A stretch of DNA of 64,000 nucleotides. Source: Trichlorobacter sp964655435. Lineage in GTDB: Bacteria; Desulfobacterota; Desulfuromonadia; Geobacterales; Pseudopelobacteraceae. This document shows positions 43,925 to 52,604 of the stretch, piece by piece. The notes beneath the pieces were generated by a model. The model made no database searches, was not told the origin of the DNA, and worked only from the letters and a program-made list of their open reading frames with translations. The position numbers were made by a program, and so were the translations under genes. Position 1 is the stretch's first letter. Each line of letters starts with the position of its first letter. Location of the stretch: NCBI GenBank assembly GCA_964655435.1, contig CAZZMP010000005.1:1-64000 (forward strand), in the 5' to 3' direction.

Positions 43925-45457
43925 CTATATAAGACTTTCTCCGGTCATCTCTTTTGGCTGCCGGATCCCGAGTATCTTAAGCATTGTGGGAGCCAGGTCA
44001 GCCAGTTTTCCACCTTCCTTAAGAATCGAACCTTTGCGGCTGTCATCAACAAGAACAAGCCAGACAGGATTGCAGGTATGCGCTGTGTAAGGTTCGCCGT
44101 TTTCATCAGCCATCTGCTCTGCATTGCCGTGGTCTGCGGTTATCAAGACAGTGCCACCGAGAGAACGTACCTTTTCAACTACCTTCCCTGCACAGGCGTC
44201 AACCGCTTCAACCGCTTTTATGGCGGCAGGCAGTATCCCTGTGTGTCCTACCATGTCGCAGTTTGCAAAATTAAGGATGATGACATCATAAATATCCTGT
44301 TCAAGCCTTTTTATCAGTTCATCAGCAACAAGATAAGCACTCATCTCCGGTTTCTGATCGTAGGTGGAGACCTCTTTTGGAGATGGGATCAGGGCTCGAT
44401 CTTCATTAGGAAAAGGGATTTCAACCCCTCCATTAAAGAAGAATGTTACATGGGCATACTTTTCGGTCTCTGCAATTCGTAACTGCTTCATCCCGTTATC
44501 AGCAAGCACTCCTCCAAGTATATTGGTCAACTCCTCAGGCCCAAATGCCAGTGGAAGGCCAAAGGTGGCATCATATTCGGTCATGCAGACGTAAGATGAG
44601 AGCCTTGCAAACTTTTGCCGGATGAATCCGTCAAATTGATTGGAGGTAAAGGCGCGGGTAATTTCTCTGGCTCGGTCTGAACGGAAGTTAAAGAATATGA
44701 CGGCATCTCCGTCATTTATAGTGGCAATAGGCAGACCATTTTCAGAGATGACGGATGGAAGCATAAATTCATCATTTACACCGGCAGAGTAGCTTGCAGA
44801 GATTGCCTCGGCGGATGAAGTAAGAAAATCCCCCTGACCAAGAACCATCGCATTATAAGCCTTTTCCACCCTGTCCCAGCGATTGTCCCTGTCCATAGCG
44901 TAGTAACGACCGGTTACGGTTGCCACCCTGCCAATTCCGATTCGCTGTATCTCTGTCTCAAGGTCTTTGAGATAGTTGACTCCGCTTTGCGGTGGGGTAT
45001 CCCTTCCATCGAGTATGCAATGGATAAAGAGATCTTTTAGCCCCTGTTTTTTCCCCAGCTCCAGTAAAGCATAGAGATGGGTATTGTGAGAGTGCACACC
45101 CCCATCGGACAGCAGGCCGGCAAGATGGAGGTGCCCACCAGCTGCCTTTACCTTGCCTATACAGTCCAACAGGACAGGATTGTTGAAGAAGTCACCATCC
45201 TGAATAGACTTTGTAATCCTTGTAAGATCCTGGTAAACAATCCTTCCTGCGCCAATATTAAGATGACCTACCTCTGAATTTCCCATCTGCCCTTCCGGCA
45301 GACCCACCGCCATTCCTGATGTGTGGATTCGGGTGTGCGGAAAATTGGCCAGATAGCTGTCAAGATTGGGTGAATTTGCCTGGGCTACAGCGTTGTTTGC
45401 AGTTGCAGGGTTTATTCCCCATCCATCCAGTATCATAAGCATCAGAGGTTTTTTCAT
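43925..45457 (-). CDS. gpmI: 2,3-bisphosphoglycerate-independent phosphoglycerate mutase
   Basis: 510 residues. Manganese-dependent mutase interconverting 3- and 2-phosphoglycerate. Metal ligand D11 (MILDGWGINP), phosphoserine S61 in GQMGNSEVGHLNIGAGR, HNTHLYALL and the DCILDGRDTPP-like stretch of the transferase insert, then ITADHGNAEQM and TAHTCNPVWLV at the C-terminus. Its start is 12 bases after the MacA-like gene. Cytoplasmic, glycolysis/gluconeogenesis. Confidence 0.97.
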   Translation of the reverse strand: MKKPLMLMILDGWGINPATANNAVAQANSPNLDSYLANFPHTRIHTSGMAVGLPEGQMGNSEVGHLNIGAGRIVYQDLTRITKSIQDGDFFNNPVLLDCIGKVKAAGGHLHLAGLLSDGGVHSHNTHLYALLELGKKQGLKDLFIHCILDGRDTPPQSGVNYLKDLETEIQRIGIGRVATVTGRYYAMDRDNRWDRVEKAYNAMVLGQGDFLTSSAEAISASYSAGVNDEFMLPSVISENGLPIATINDGDAVIFFNFRSDRAREITRAFTSNQFDGFIRQKFARLSSYVCMTEYDATFGLPLAFGPEELTNILGGVLADNGMKQLRIAETEKYAHVTFFFNGGVEIPFPNEDRALIPSPKEVSTYDQKPEMSAYLVADELIKRLEQDIYDVIILNFANCDMVGHTGILPAAIKAVEAVDACAGKVVEKVRSLGGTVLITADHGNAEQMADENGEPYTAHTCNPVWLVLVDDSRKGSILKEGGKLADLAPTMLKILGIRQPKEMTGESLI

Positions 45458-45469
45458 TCTTTAAGCTCC

Positions 45470-46693
45470 TTAGAAACGTGGCCCCATATGGGGAGATCCG
45501 CTTCCTCTTTTTTTCTTCGATTTATCAATCTGCTCCACAATCACTTCATCTCCTTCTTTGAGATCTCCATCAACAATCTCACTGAAGCCTGTATCGGAGA
45601 GTCCGGTTTTTACAGTTACAGGTACGGGCTTGTTATCTTTAAGTATATATACCTTTTGCTGTGGAGCTGTATTTTTTGCTTTCTGGATGCCTCCCTGCTT
45701 TTGCCCCATTCCTCCCTGTTTACCGGTTTTGCTGACCTCATCCCCGTTTTTGGGGCGAAAACGGAGAGCAGCAGCCGATAACTTCAAGACTCCATCCCTG
45801 CGACCAGTCTCAATAGAGACATTTGCGGTCATACCTGGTTTAAGGTGAAGATCCTTGTTGTCTACCTGTACAACGACGATATAGGTGACAACGTTCTGAA
45901 CCGTAATAGGCGCTGAACGGATCTGGGTAACCTTTCCCTTGAATGTCTTTTCAGGATAGGCGTCAACGGTAAAAGTTGCTGATTGTTCAAGCTCTGCACG
46001 GCTTATATCCGCTTCATCAACGCTTGTCTCTATCTGCATCTTGGTAAGATCCTGTGCAATTGAAAAGAGGGTAGGCGTCTGAAATGATGCTGCAACAGTC
46101 TGACCGACATCAATACTTCTGGAAATAACAACGCCGTCAACAGGAGAGCGTATAACCGAATTTTTAAGATTGGTTTCAGCCTGCATAAGTGAGCCACGGG
46201 TTTGAGTAACTCCGGCTTCAGCTGATTTGACACCTGCCATAGCTGAATCAAAGGCGGTCTGCGAAGCATCAAAATCGCTCTGGGCTACTATCCCCTGGCT
46301 GATTAATGTCTTGTTTCTTTCCAGAGTCCGTTTTGCATCGGCAAGAGTTACTCTGGCCTTTTGGAGAGCGGCCTGGGAGTTTAGGTGGTTGCCGCGAGCC
46401 TGCTCTAGCTGTGCCAGAAAGAGGGAAGGGTCGATCTCGGCAATTATCTGTCCCTGTTTTACACGTGAATTGTAATCAACATACAGTTTCTGGATGGTGC
46501 CTGAAACCTGGGAGCCGACCTGAACTGTTTTAACGGCATTTACAGTACCAGTGGCCGAGATTAGAGAAATTACGCTTCCTTTTTCAATGTGGACAGTCCT
46601 GTAGCTGCTTTCCGGGGTACGGGCGGTCATGTACCAGATGGCAGAGGCAATAACAACGAGCAGAAGAAGAGATATAAATATGTACTTTTTCAT
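45470..46693 (-). CDS. MacA-like periplasmic adaptor
   Basis: 407 residues. N-terminal membrane anchor (about 4-22, IFISLLLLVVIASAIWY), barrel-sandwich halves (VQVGSQVSGTIQKLYV and VIRSPVDGVVISRSIDVGQ), a coiled-coil hairpin (about 95-185) and beta-barrel. A Gly/Lys/Gln-rich insert (KQGGMGQKQGG) sits near 330-345. It matches the MacA family of ABC-exporter adaptors, but no macB or tolC is adjacent; gpmI follows instead. The partner pump must be elsewhere. Confidence 0.88.
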   Translation of the reverse strand: MKKYIFISLLLLVVIASAIWYMTARTPESSYRTVHIEKGSVISLISATGTVNAVKTVQVGSQVSGTIQKLYVDYNSRVKQGQIIAEIDPSLFLAQLEQARGNHLNSQAALQKARVTLADAKRTLERNKTLISQGIVAQSDFDASQTAFDSAMAGVKSAEAGVTQTRGSLMQAETNLKNSVIRSPVDGVVISRSIDVGQTVAASFQTPTLFSIAQDLTKMQIETSVDEADISRAELEQSATFTVDAYPEKTFKGKVTQIRSAPITVQNVVTYIVVVQVDNKDLHLKPGMTANVSIETGRRDGVLKLSAAALRFRPKNGDEVSKTGKQGGMGQKQGGIQKAKNTAPQQKVYILKDNKPVPVTVKTGLSDTGFSEIVDGDLKEGDEVIVEQIDKSKKKRGSGSPHMGPRF

Positions 46694-46787
46694 AAGTTGG
46701 CAGATTACGCAGAAAGGATACTTATGTCAACCGCAACGGGTCTTAAATCCCGGGAAACCAAATCAGCCCAATAATCCCAGAATGCTT

Positions 46788-47771
46788 TCAAATAGCCAGT
46801 TTGCTTTCCCATCGCCATGCATCTTCTACTATAGTTCTAAGGGAATCATATTTGGGTCTCCAGTTTGTAAGCTGTTTTATTTTTTCAGCTTTTGCTATCA
46901 GGCAGGCAGGATCACCAGGGCGGCGGTCAGCTTCTACCACCTTAAAATCAACTCCGCTTACCTCTTTTACCATTGCCATTACTTCACGGACACTGCTTCC
47001 CTTTCCGTATCCCACATTGATGGCGGTTGAGTTACCACCTTTGTCAAGATAATCGAGCGCGGCAAGGTGCGCGGCAGCGAGATCTTCAATGTGGATGTAA
47101 TCCCTGATACCGGTTCCATCAGGGGTAAGGTAATCAGTGCCGTAAATTGCGGCCTGCTGACGTTGTCCCAGGGCAGTCTGGCAGGCGATCTTTATAAGGT
47201 GTGTGGCTTCAGGGGTGCGTTGTCCTATTCTTGCCTCCGGATCAGCTCCTGCAACATTGAAATAGCGCAGCGCAACGTATCTGAAGCCGTGGGCAGCCGC
47301 AGCATCTCTAAGCATCCATTCGCTCATAAGTTTTGATGTGCCATATGGGTTGATTGGAGCCAGCAGGGTCTCTTCTGAGGCGCTGCCGCCTTCAGGGAAA
47401 CCGTAAACAGCGGCAGTGCTTGAAAAGATGAACCGCTTTACGCCGTATTGCACAGATTTTTCGATAAGTCCAAGAGTGTTGCGGGTGTTGTTACCGTAAT
47501 ATTTAAGGGGGAGGGAAACCGATTCAGGAGCAACAATGGCGGCGGCAAAGTGCAATACTGTTGTAAACCGGTACTTTTTAAACGCTTCATCAACTGCATT
47601 CAGATCCGAGAGTTCTGCCCTGATTAATGTTTCGCCATGCAGCAGCGCATCAGGGAAGCCTGTAGAAAGGTTGTCAAAGACTACAACTTTATTTCCTGCC
47701 TCGAAGAGTTGACGAACTACATGGCTGCCGATATAGCCGCAACCACCAGTTACAAGTATGGTTTCTGACAT
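46788..47771 (-). CDS. galE: UDP-glucose 4-epimerase
   Basis: 327 residues. Extended short-chain dehydrogenase: NAD-binding TGGCGYIGS (8-16), catalytic S118/T119 (SSTAAVYG), Y143 and K147 (NPYGTSK). Interconverts UDP-glucose and UDP-galactose for surface polysaccharide or galactose use. 94 bases separate it from the MacA-like gene, and the TIM-barrel gene precedes it by nine bases. Confidence 0.95.
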   Translation of the reverse strand: MSETILVTGGCGYIGSHVVRQLFEAGNKVVVFDNLSTGFPDALLHGETLIRAELSDLNAVDEAFKKYRFTTVLHFAAAIVAPESVSLPLKYYGNNTRNTLGLIEKSVQYGVKRFIFSSTAAVYGFPEGGSASEETLLAPINPYGTSKLMSEWMLRDAAAAHGFRYVALRYFNVAGADPEARIGQRTPEATHLIKIACQTALGQRQQAAIYGTDYLTPDGTGIRDYIHIEDLAAAHLAALDYLDKGGNSTAINVGYGKGSSVREVMAMVKEVSGVDFKVVEADRRPGDPACLIAKAEKIKQLTNWRPKYDSLRTIVEDAWRWESKLAI

Positions 47772-47780
47772 GTTTTCTCC

Positions 47781-48548
47781 TTATAGATATTTGCTTACAG
47801 CTTTTATTGATCTATCAAGACGTTCACGGCTATGAGCTTCCAGTGTCCAGACTGAATCAGGCGCATACTGTTTAAGAAGTCCGGTTGCCTTTGTAAAGTC
47901 AATTATCCCTTCTCCTACAGGAAGATGCTCGTCTGCCGTGCCGTGGTTGTCGTGCAGGTGCGCTTCAATTATACGGTTTCCCAAGAGGCTGAACCAATCA
48001 TCAAATGATACAGTGGCAAACATGTTGAAATGCCCCACATCAAAGCAATGGCCAAATAGCGAGCTGTCCAGTTGATCCAGTACCTTCCGCAGGGTTGATG
48101 GCTCTTCTTCAAAGATGTTTTCCAGGGCAACAAGACAGCCAGCCTCTTTTACCCTCGGGATCTGCTGCTTCCAGAAAGAGACGGTATTGGCAATCCACCT
48201 GTCTACTACAGAGCTGTAAGAGAGACGACTGTAGCCAGGATGGAATACAACGACACGCGCTTTCAGGAGATTGGCTATATCAATAGTCTGTTCTACCCTT
48301 AGCCTGGTTGTTTCACGGATGTTTCTGTCTACTGAACCTGGATTGAGATCCATAAAAGGTGCATGAATGGTACATGACAGGCCGTTATCAAGCAGTTCAG
48401 ATGAGAAATCCTGTACCTTTTTGACCTCTATAGAATCAAGGGCATCGGAAGAGAGATAGATTTCAGGGTTTATCTTTTGTTCAATCAGATATGAACGGTT
48501 TTCTTCAAGATGATGCCATGGAATATGGCCGCATAGCAGACTAGGCAT
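47781..48548 (-). CDS. Sugar-phosphate isomerase/epimerase-like TIM-barrel protein
   Basis: 255 residues. Xylose-isomerase-like/AP-endonuclease-2 barrel with the usual metal-ligand spots: CTIHAPFMDL (about 58-68), VVFHPGYS, VALENIFEEE, HCFDVGHFNMF, AHLHDNHG and TLEAHS near the C-terminus. Substrate unknown; could be a sugar isomerase, epimerase or endonuclease-like hydrolase. Its ATG overlaps the stop of the ion-channel gene by 8 bases and it stands next to galE, hinting at a sugar substrate. Confidence 0.82.
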   Translation of the reverse strand: MPSLLCGHIPWHHLEENRSYLIEQKINPEIYLSSDALDSIEVKKVQDFSSELLDNGLSCTIHAPFMDLNPGSVDRNIRETTRLRVEQTIDIANLLKARVVVFHPGYSRLSYSSVVDRWIANTVSFWKQQIPRVKEAGCLVALENIFEEEPSTLRKVLDQLDSSLFGHCFDVGHFNMFATVSFDDWFSLLGNRIIEAHLHDNHGTADEHLPVGEGIIDFTKATGLLKQYAPDSVWTLEAHSRERLDRSIKAVSKYL

Positions 48549-49593
48549 TTTTTACTGTCTCCTTTTTGCGATGGGCGGTATGACCAACGGTAATCCGTTG
48601 TTTTATAAGCTCTTCCAGTTTGTCTACAGATGTCGGATCTCCGAGTACGATAAGCGTATCCCCTTCGTCAAGTTTGTCGTGGGGGTTAGGGTTGAAAATC
48701 ATATGTCCGTAAGATTTTTTAATCCCAACTATTATTACCCCTGTCTGTTTGCGGAATTCCGAAGTTACAAGGGTATGTCCGGCAAAATCAGAATCGTTTG
48801 GGATGCTGATCTCCTCCATCTGGAGGTCAAGGTGTTCGCTTGCTGTGGCTATTTCAATAAAATCAACTACGTTGGGGCGCAGTATTGATTGAGCCATTCT
48901 CATCCCGCCTATTGCATATGGGGAGACAACCTTGTTGGCTCCGGCGCGCTTTAGTTTCAGTTCTGTTCCGTCTTCACCGGAACGTGCAAGTATATAAAGA
49001 TCTGGATTCAGCCCTCTGGCTGTTAGTGTTATATAGACATTTTCAGAGTCTGAGCTGACTACTGAAACCAGTCCGGTCGCCTGCTCTATCCCTGCATGTA
49101 TAAGTGTGTCATCCTGGGTTGCGTCCCCCTTCATCCAGAGATAGCGTTCATCTTCAATTGCCTCAAGCACCTCAGTATTATGTTCGACAATAACAAACTG
49201 GACATCATTTGCTGCAAGTTCACGGCAGATCATTGAACCTATCCGACCAAATCCGCAGATAATATAGTGATCTCTGAGAGCGTCGATCTTCTTTTCCACC
49301 TTTTTCCTCCCGATGATTCTTTGAATCTGCCCTTCAAACATTAATTGAGCCATGCTGCTTACCAGATAACCTAGTGTGCTTACGCCGAAAACAATAAGAA
49401 TCATCGTAAACAGCCTGCCCTGATCCGTCAGGTCATGCACCTCTCTGAAGCCGATCGTTGCAAGAGTTATAACAGTCATGTAGAGGGCATCGAGCAAACC
49501 CCAGCCTTCAACAACAACATAGCCGGTTGTCCCCAGGGTAAGCAGTAACAGTAGTATGACGATAGATATTTTTAGTCGGCGAACCGGATCCAT
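48541..49593 (-). CDS. Potassium-channel-like protein with TrkA domains
   Basis: 350 residues from the ATG at 49593 with GAGG seven bases upstream. Two membrane helices (about 8-30 and 62-85) around a pore loop, then an RCK/TrkA-N Rossmann domain (YIICGFGRIGSMI, about 106-118) and TrkA-C domain (about 270-340). The pore loop reads TVITLATIGFREV: the K+ filter TVGYGD is replaced by TIGFRE (46-51), so ion selectivity is uncertain. NAD or Ca2+-type ligand gating is inferred from the RCK domain. Confidence 0.85.
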   Translation of the reverse strand: MDPVRRLKISIVILLLLLTLGTTGYVVVEGWGLLDALYMTVITLATIGFREVHDLTDQGRLFTMILIVFGVSTLGYLVSSMAQLMFEGQIQRIIGRKKVEKKIDALRDHYIICGFGRIGSMICRELAANDVQFVIVEHNTEVLEAIEDERYLWMKGDATQDDTLIHAGIEQATGLVSVVSSDSENVYITLTARGLNPDLYILARSGEDGTELKLKRAGANKVVSPYAIGGMRMAQSILRPNVVDFIEIATASEHLDLQMEEISIPNDSDFAGHTLVTSEFRKQTGVIIVGIKKSYGHMIFNPNPHDKLDEGDTLIVLGDPTSVDKLEELIKQRITVGHTAHRKKETVKNA

Positions 49594-49729
49594 TAAACAA
49601 CCTCTGTTTTTGATGCCTTCTTTGCACCCTACTATCTGTAAGACCAAAATTCAAGCGACTTGAAGATGTTCCGCATCTATATATTATTCATCATATCCTT
49701 CAAAACTTCTTAAAACGACATTGATTTAA

Positions 49730-49757
49730 TTGACAATCAATGCATACTGTATACAAT
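49730..49757 (+). promoter_or_regulatory. Promoter with GntR-type operator before gntR-selA
   Basis: TTGACA (49730-49735), 16-base spacer and TACAAT (49752-49757). The palindrome TGTATACA (49748-49755) overlaps the -10 and resembles operators of GntR/FCD regulators (TTGTATACAA type), so autoregulation is likely. Confidence 0.55.
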
Positions 49758-49791
49758 GTAATCAATCATTTTTGGGGATAGATTATCGACC

Positions 49792-50472
49792 ATGAAAAAG
49801 TTCAAAGAAAAACATCTGACTTTGCGGGAAAAAATCCTTGAAAGCATCCGTGATGCCATTATCTCAGGATCCATGACGCCAGGCAGCCGTGTTTCCGAGC
49901 CTGAACTGGCAGAACGGTTTGGCATAAGTAGAACTCCCATTCGAGAAGCCTTCCGTCAGCTTGAGTCTGAAGGCTATCTAAAGGTTATTCCAAGAAAAGG
50001 GGCTGTTGTAAGCGCTTTTACCCAGAAGGATGTAGAAGAGTTTTATGCAATAAAGAGCATTCTTGAAGGGTATGCTGCAAGGCTTGCATGCAGCAGGCTG
50101 ACAGAAAAAGAGATTGAGCGCCTGCATTCCATAAACAAACGTCTTGCTGAATTAAACACCCTTTCAGATGTAAAGCAGTTCTTTAAGGTTCATAGCGATT
50201 TTCATGACCTTTTCATAAAAGCGGCTGATAATGAAAAATTAAGGGAGATGATCAATCTTCTTGTGACTCGCTTCCAACGTCTGCGCTTGATGTCTATCTC
50301 AAGGCCTGGACGTATGGCCGTTTCTGTTGAGGAACATGAAAAAATTATCGCTGCTTTTCGTGCGCGTGATTGTGAAGCTGCTGAACTGCTGGTGCGAAAG
50401 AATGCAGAGTATGGTGGTAAGGTTCTTCTTGATGAGTCAGCCTGCAGGCCGGGTGAGGCTATGGATCTATAG
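49792..50472 (+). CDS. GntR-family transcriptional regulator (FCD type)
   Basis: 226 residues. N-terminal winged helix (about 8-75; LREKILESIRDAIISGSM, ISRTPIREAFRQLESEGYL) and an all-helical FCD effector domain (about 85-215) with a metal-binding Asp/His set around HSDFHDLFIKAADN and VEEHEKIIAAFRARD. FadR-subfamily regulators usually sense organic acids. It stands nine bases before selA, so it may control selA-ispD or metabolism elsewhere. Weak ribosome-binding site; an operator-like palindrome overlaps its promoter. Confidence 0.9.
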   Translation: MKKFKEKHLTLREKILESIRDAIISGSMTPGSRVSEPELAERFGISRTPIREAFRQLESEGYLKVIPRKGAVVSAFTQKDVEEFYAIKSILEGYAARLACSRLTEKEIERLHSINKRLAELNTLSDVKQFFKVHSDFHDLFIKAADNEKLREMINLLVTRFQRLRLMSISRPGRMAVSVEEHEKIIAAFRARDCEAAELLVRKNAEYGGKVLLDESACRPGEAMDL

Positions 50473-50481
50473 GAAACCGGT

Positions 50482-51888
50482 ATGCCCTCATCTACACCGG
50501 ACAACAGAAGCAGACTACCAAAAATGGACAAGGTGCTGGCCTGGCCAGAGATCTCTTCCCTGCGGAAAATTACCAGTTATAGCGGTTTAAAAAATGCGGT
50601 TCGCAGCGTTCTTGAACAACTTAGAACTGCTGTTGCAAACAATGAACAGCCGGATCTCTCTCCTGATAATATTTCACATTTGGTACTGGTTCGTATAACT
50701 GCTGATGAGACTCCAAGCCTCAGGCGGGTGATAAATGGCTCCGGTGTTGTGGTTCATACAAATCTGGGACGCTCGCTGCTGCCGGTTGTTGCGGAAGCTG
50801 CCTTGCGTGAAACAGCCTGGAGTTACAGCAATCTTGAATATGACCTTGGAAAGGGTGAACGGGGCGAGCGCTATGTACATGTTGAAAGTCTGCTCTGTGA
50901 ACTGACAGGCGCAGAGGCTGCGCTTGTTGTAAATAATAATGCTGCTGCTGTGATGCTGGCTCTGTCAACCCTTGCCCAGGGGTATGAAGTAATAGTCTCC
51001 AGGGGAGAGCTGGTAGAAATAGGTGGTTCCTTCCGCATTCCGGAAGTTATGAGACAGAGTGGCGCAACACTTGTTGAGGTTGGAACTACCAACCGGACTC
51101 ATCCTCGTGATTATATAAGTTCAATAACTGAGCATACAGCTCTGCTTTTAAAGGTGCATACCAGCAATTTTGCAATAACCGGGTTTGCTTCAGAAGTTGA
51201 TGTAGCGGCTATGGTGCAGATAGGGATGGAGTCAGGGATACCAGTTATGGTTGATGCCGGTAGCGGATCCCTTATTGATCTTTCCCGTTTCGGTATTGCC
51301 GGAGAGGCTACAGTCCAGCATTATATAAAGTCTGGCGCCGATATTGTAACCTTCAGCGGGGACAAGCTGCTGGGAGGACCACAAGCCGGTATTATTCTTG
51401 GTAAGACCAGGTTTATTGAAAAAATGAAACGTCATCAGTTGTTACGTCCGCTCAGGATTGACAAGCTGACCCTTGCTGCCCTGGAAGCTACATTAAGGCT
51501 TTATCGGGATGAGGATAAGGCGTTGGCTGAGATACCTACTCTCAGAATGCTTACAATATCTTTGAACGAACTTTCTGCCAAGGCGCGTAGAATGCTTCGC
51601 AGACTCCGCTCCCTGTTGCCTGATAATTTTACCTTGTCTCTTTCTGACGGCTATTCAAGTCCGGGTGGCGGTTCGTTCCCTCTTCTTCAGCTGCCAAGCC
51701 GCCTGATAGATATTACAGTTAGCGGCTATACTCCGCACAGGCTTGAAGAAATCCTTCGCAAGACATCTCCGCCGGTAGTTGGCCGTCTCCGCAAGGATCG
51801 CTTCCTGCTGGATGCTCGAACCATTGCCGAGTCAGAACTTTCCCTGCTGGCAGCCGCTCTGCTGCAGATCATAGAGTATAAGCCATGA
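50482..51888 (+). CDS. selA: L-seryl-tRNA(Sec) selenium transferase SelA
   Basis: 468 residues. Converts Ser-tRNA(Sec) to Sec-tRNA(Sec) with selenophosphate. N-terminal domain (RSRLPKMDKVLA) followed by the PLP fold: VVHTNLGRSLL (90-100), NNNAAAVMLAL (151-161), VDAGSGSLIDL and PLP-lysine K295 in TFSGDKLLGGPQAG. AGGA lies eight bases upstream of the ATG. ispD overlaps its stop as ATGA. selB lies at 6091-8016. Confidence 0.97.
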   Translation: MPSSTPDNRSRLPKMDKVLAWPEISSLRKITSYSGLKNAVRSVLEQLRTAVANNEQPDLSPDNISHLVLVRITADETPSLRRVINGSGVVVHTNLGRSLLPVVAEAALRETAWSYSNLEYDLGKGERGERYVHVESLLCELTGAEAALVVNNNAAAVMLALSTLAQGYEVIVSRGELVEIGGSFRIPEVMRQSGATLVEVGTTNRTHPRDYISSITEHTALLLKVHTSNFAITGFASEVDVAAMVQIGMESGIPVMVDAGSGSLIDLSRFGIAGEATVQHYIKSGADIVTFSGDKLLGGPQAGIILGKTRFIEKMKRHQLLRPLRIDKLTLAALEATLRLYRDEDKALAEIPTLRMLTISLNELSAKARRMLRRLRSLLPDNFTLSLSDGYSSPGGGSFPLLQLPSRLIDITVSGYTPHRLEEILRKTSPPVVGRLRKDRFLLDARTIAESELSLLAAALLQIIEYKP

Positions 51889-52604
51889 AGGACGTGCGGG
51901 CTTTTGCGGTGATTCCCGCTGCAGGAATGGGTAAGAGGATGGGAGCCTCCATTAACAAGCAGTATCTGTTGTTAAAAGGAAAGCCTATTGTTGCCCATAC
52001 GTTACAGCTATTTCAGGACAGTCCTTCCATATCAGGGATTATCCTTGTTATTCCAGCCGATGAAATTCCTTATTGCAGAGAGGAAGTGGTTGAGCGATTC
52101 AGCCTGTCAAAGGTGATTGAGATCGTGCCAGGAGGAAAGGAACGTCAGCATTCGGTTATGAATGGACTTTCAGTATTAAAGCGGTATGCAGGAGATGAAG
52201 ATGTAGTGGTCATCCATGACGGTGTTCGTCCCTTTATTGATGAGAAAATGCTCCAGGAATCCATTGCTCTTGCTTCTGAAGAATCTGGCGCATTGACTGG
52301 AGTGCCGGTCAAGGATACCATAAAGGTGGTTGAAAACGGTTTTGTTATTGACACTCCTGACAGATCCGCTCTATGGCATGCACAGACACCACAGAGCTTC
52401 AGATATGACTTGATACTGCAAATGCATGAAATGGCCGCGCAAGAAGGCTTTCTCGGTACGGATGACTGTTCGCTTCTGGAGAGATACGGAGAGAAGGTCA
52501 GGATTATAACTGGCAGTTATCGTAATATAAAGATTACCACGCCGGAAGACCTGTTGCTTGCCGAAGAGTTTATAAAAAATCCTGGCGGAGGTTTGTTGCC
52601 ATGA
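51885..52604 (+). CDS. ispD: 2-C-methyl-D-erythritol 4-phosphate cytidylyltransferase
   Basis: 239 residues. CTP-dependent third step of the MEP isoprenoid pathway. N-terminal nucleotide-binding AAGMGKRMG (12-20) and KQYLLLKGKPI, then VIHDGVRPF (about 108-116), VKDTIK and a C-terminal LGTDDCSLLE with ITTPEDLLLAE. No IspF fusion. Coupled to selA and to the downstream histidine kinase by ATGA overlaps. Confidence 0.97.
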   Translation: MKDVRAFAVIPAAGMGKRMGASINKQYLLLKGKPIVAHTLQLFQDSPSISGIILVIPADEIPYCREEVVERFSLSKVIEIVPGGKERQHSVMNGLSVLKRYAGDEDVVVIHDGVRPFIDEKMLQESIALASEESGALTGVPVKDTIKVVENGFVIDTPDRSALWHAQTPQSFRYDLILQMHEMAAQEGFLGTDDCSLLERYGEKVRIITGSYRNIKITTPEDLLLAEEFIKNPGGGLLP

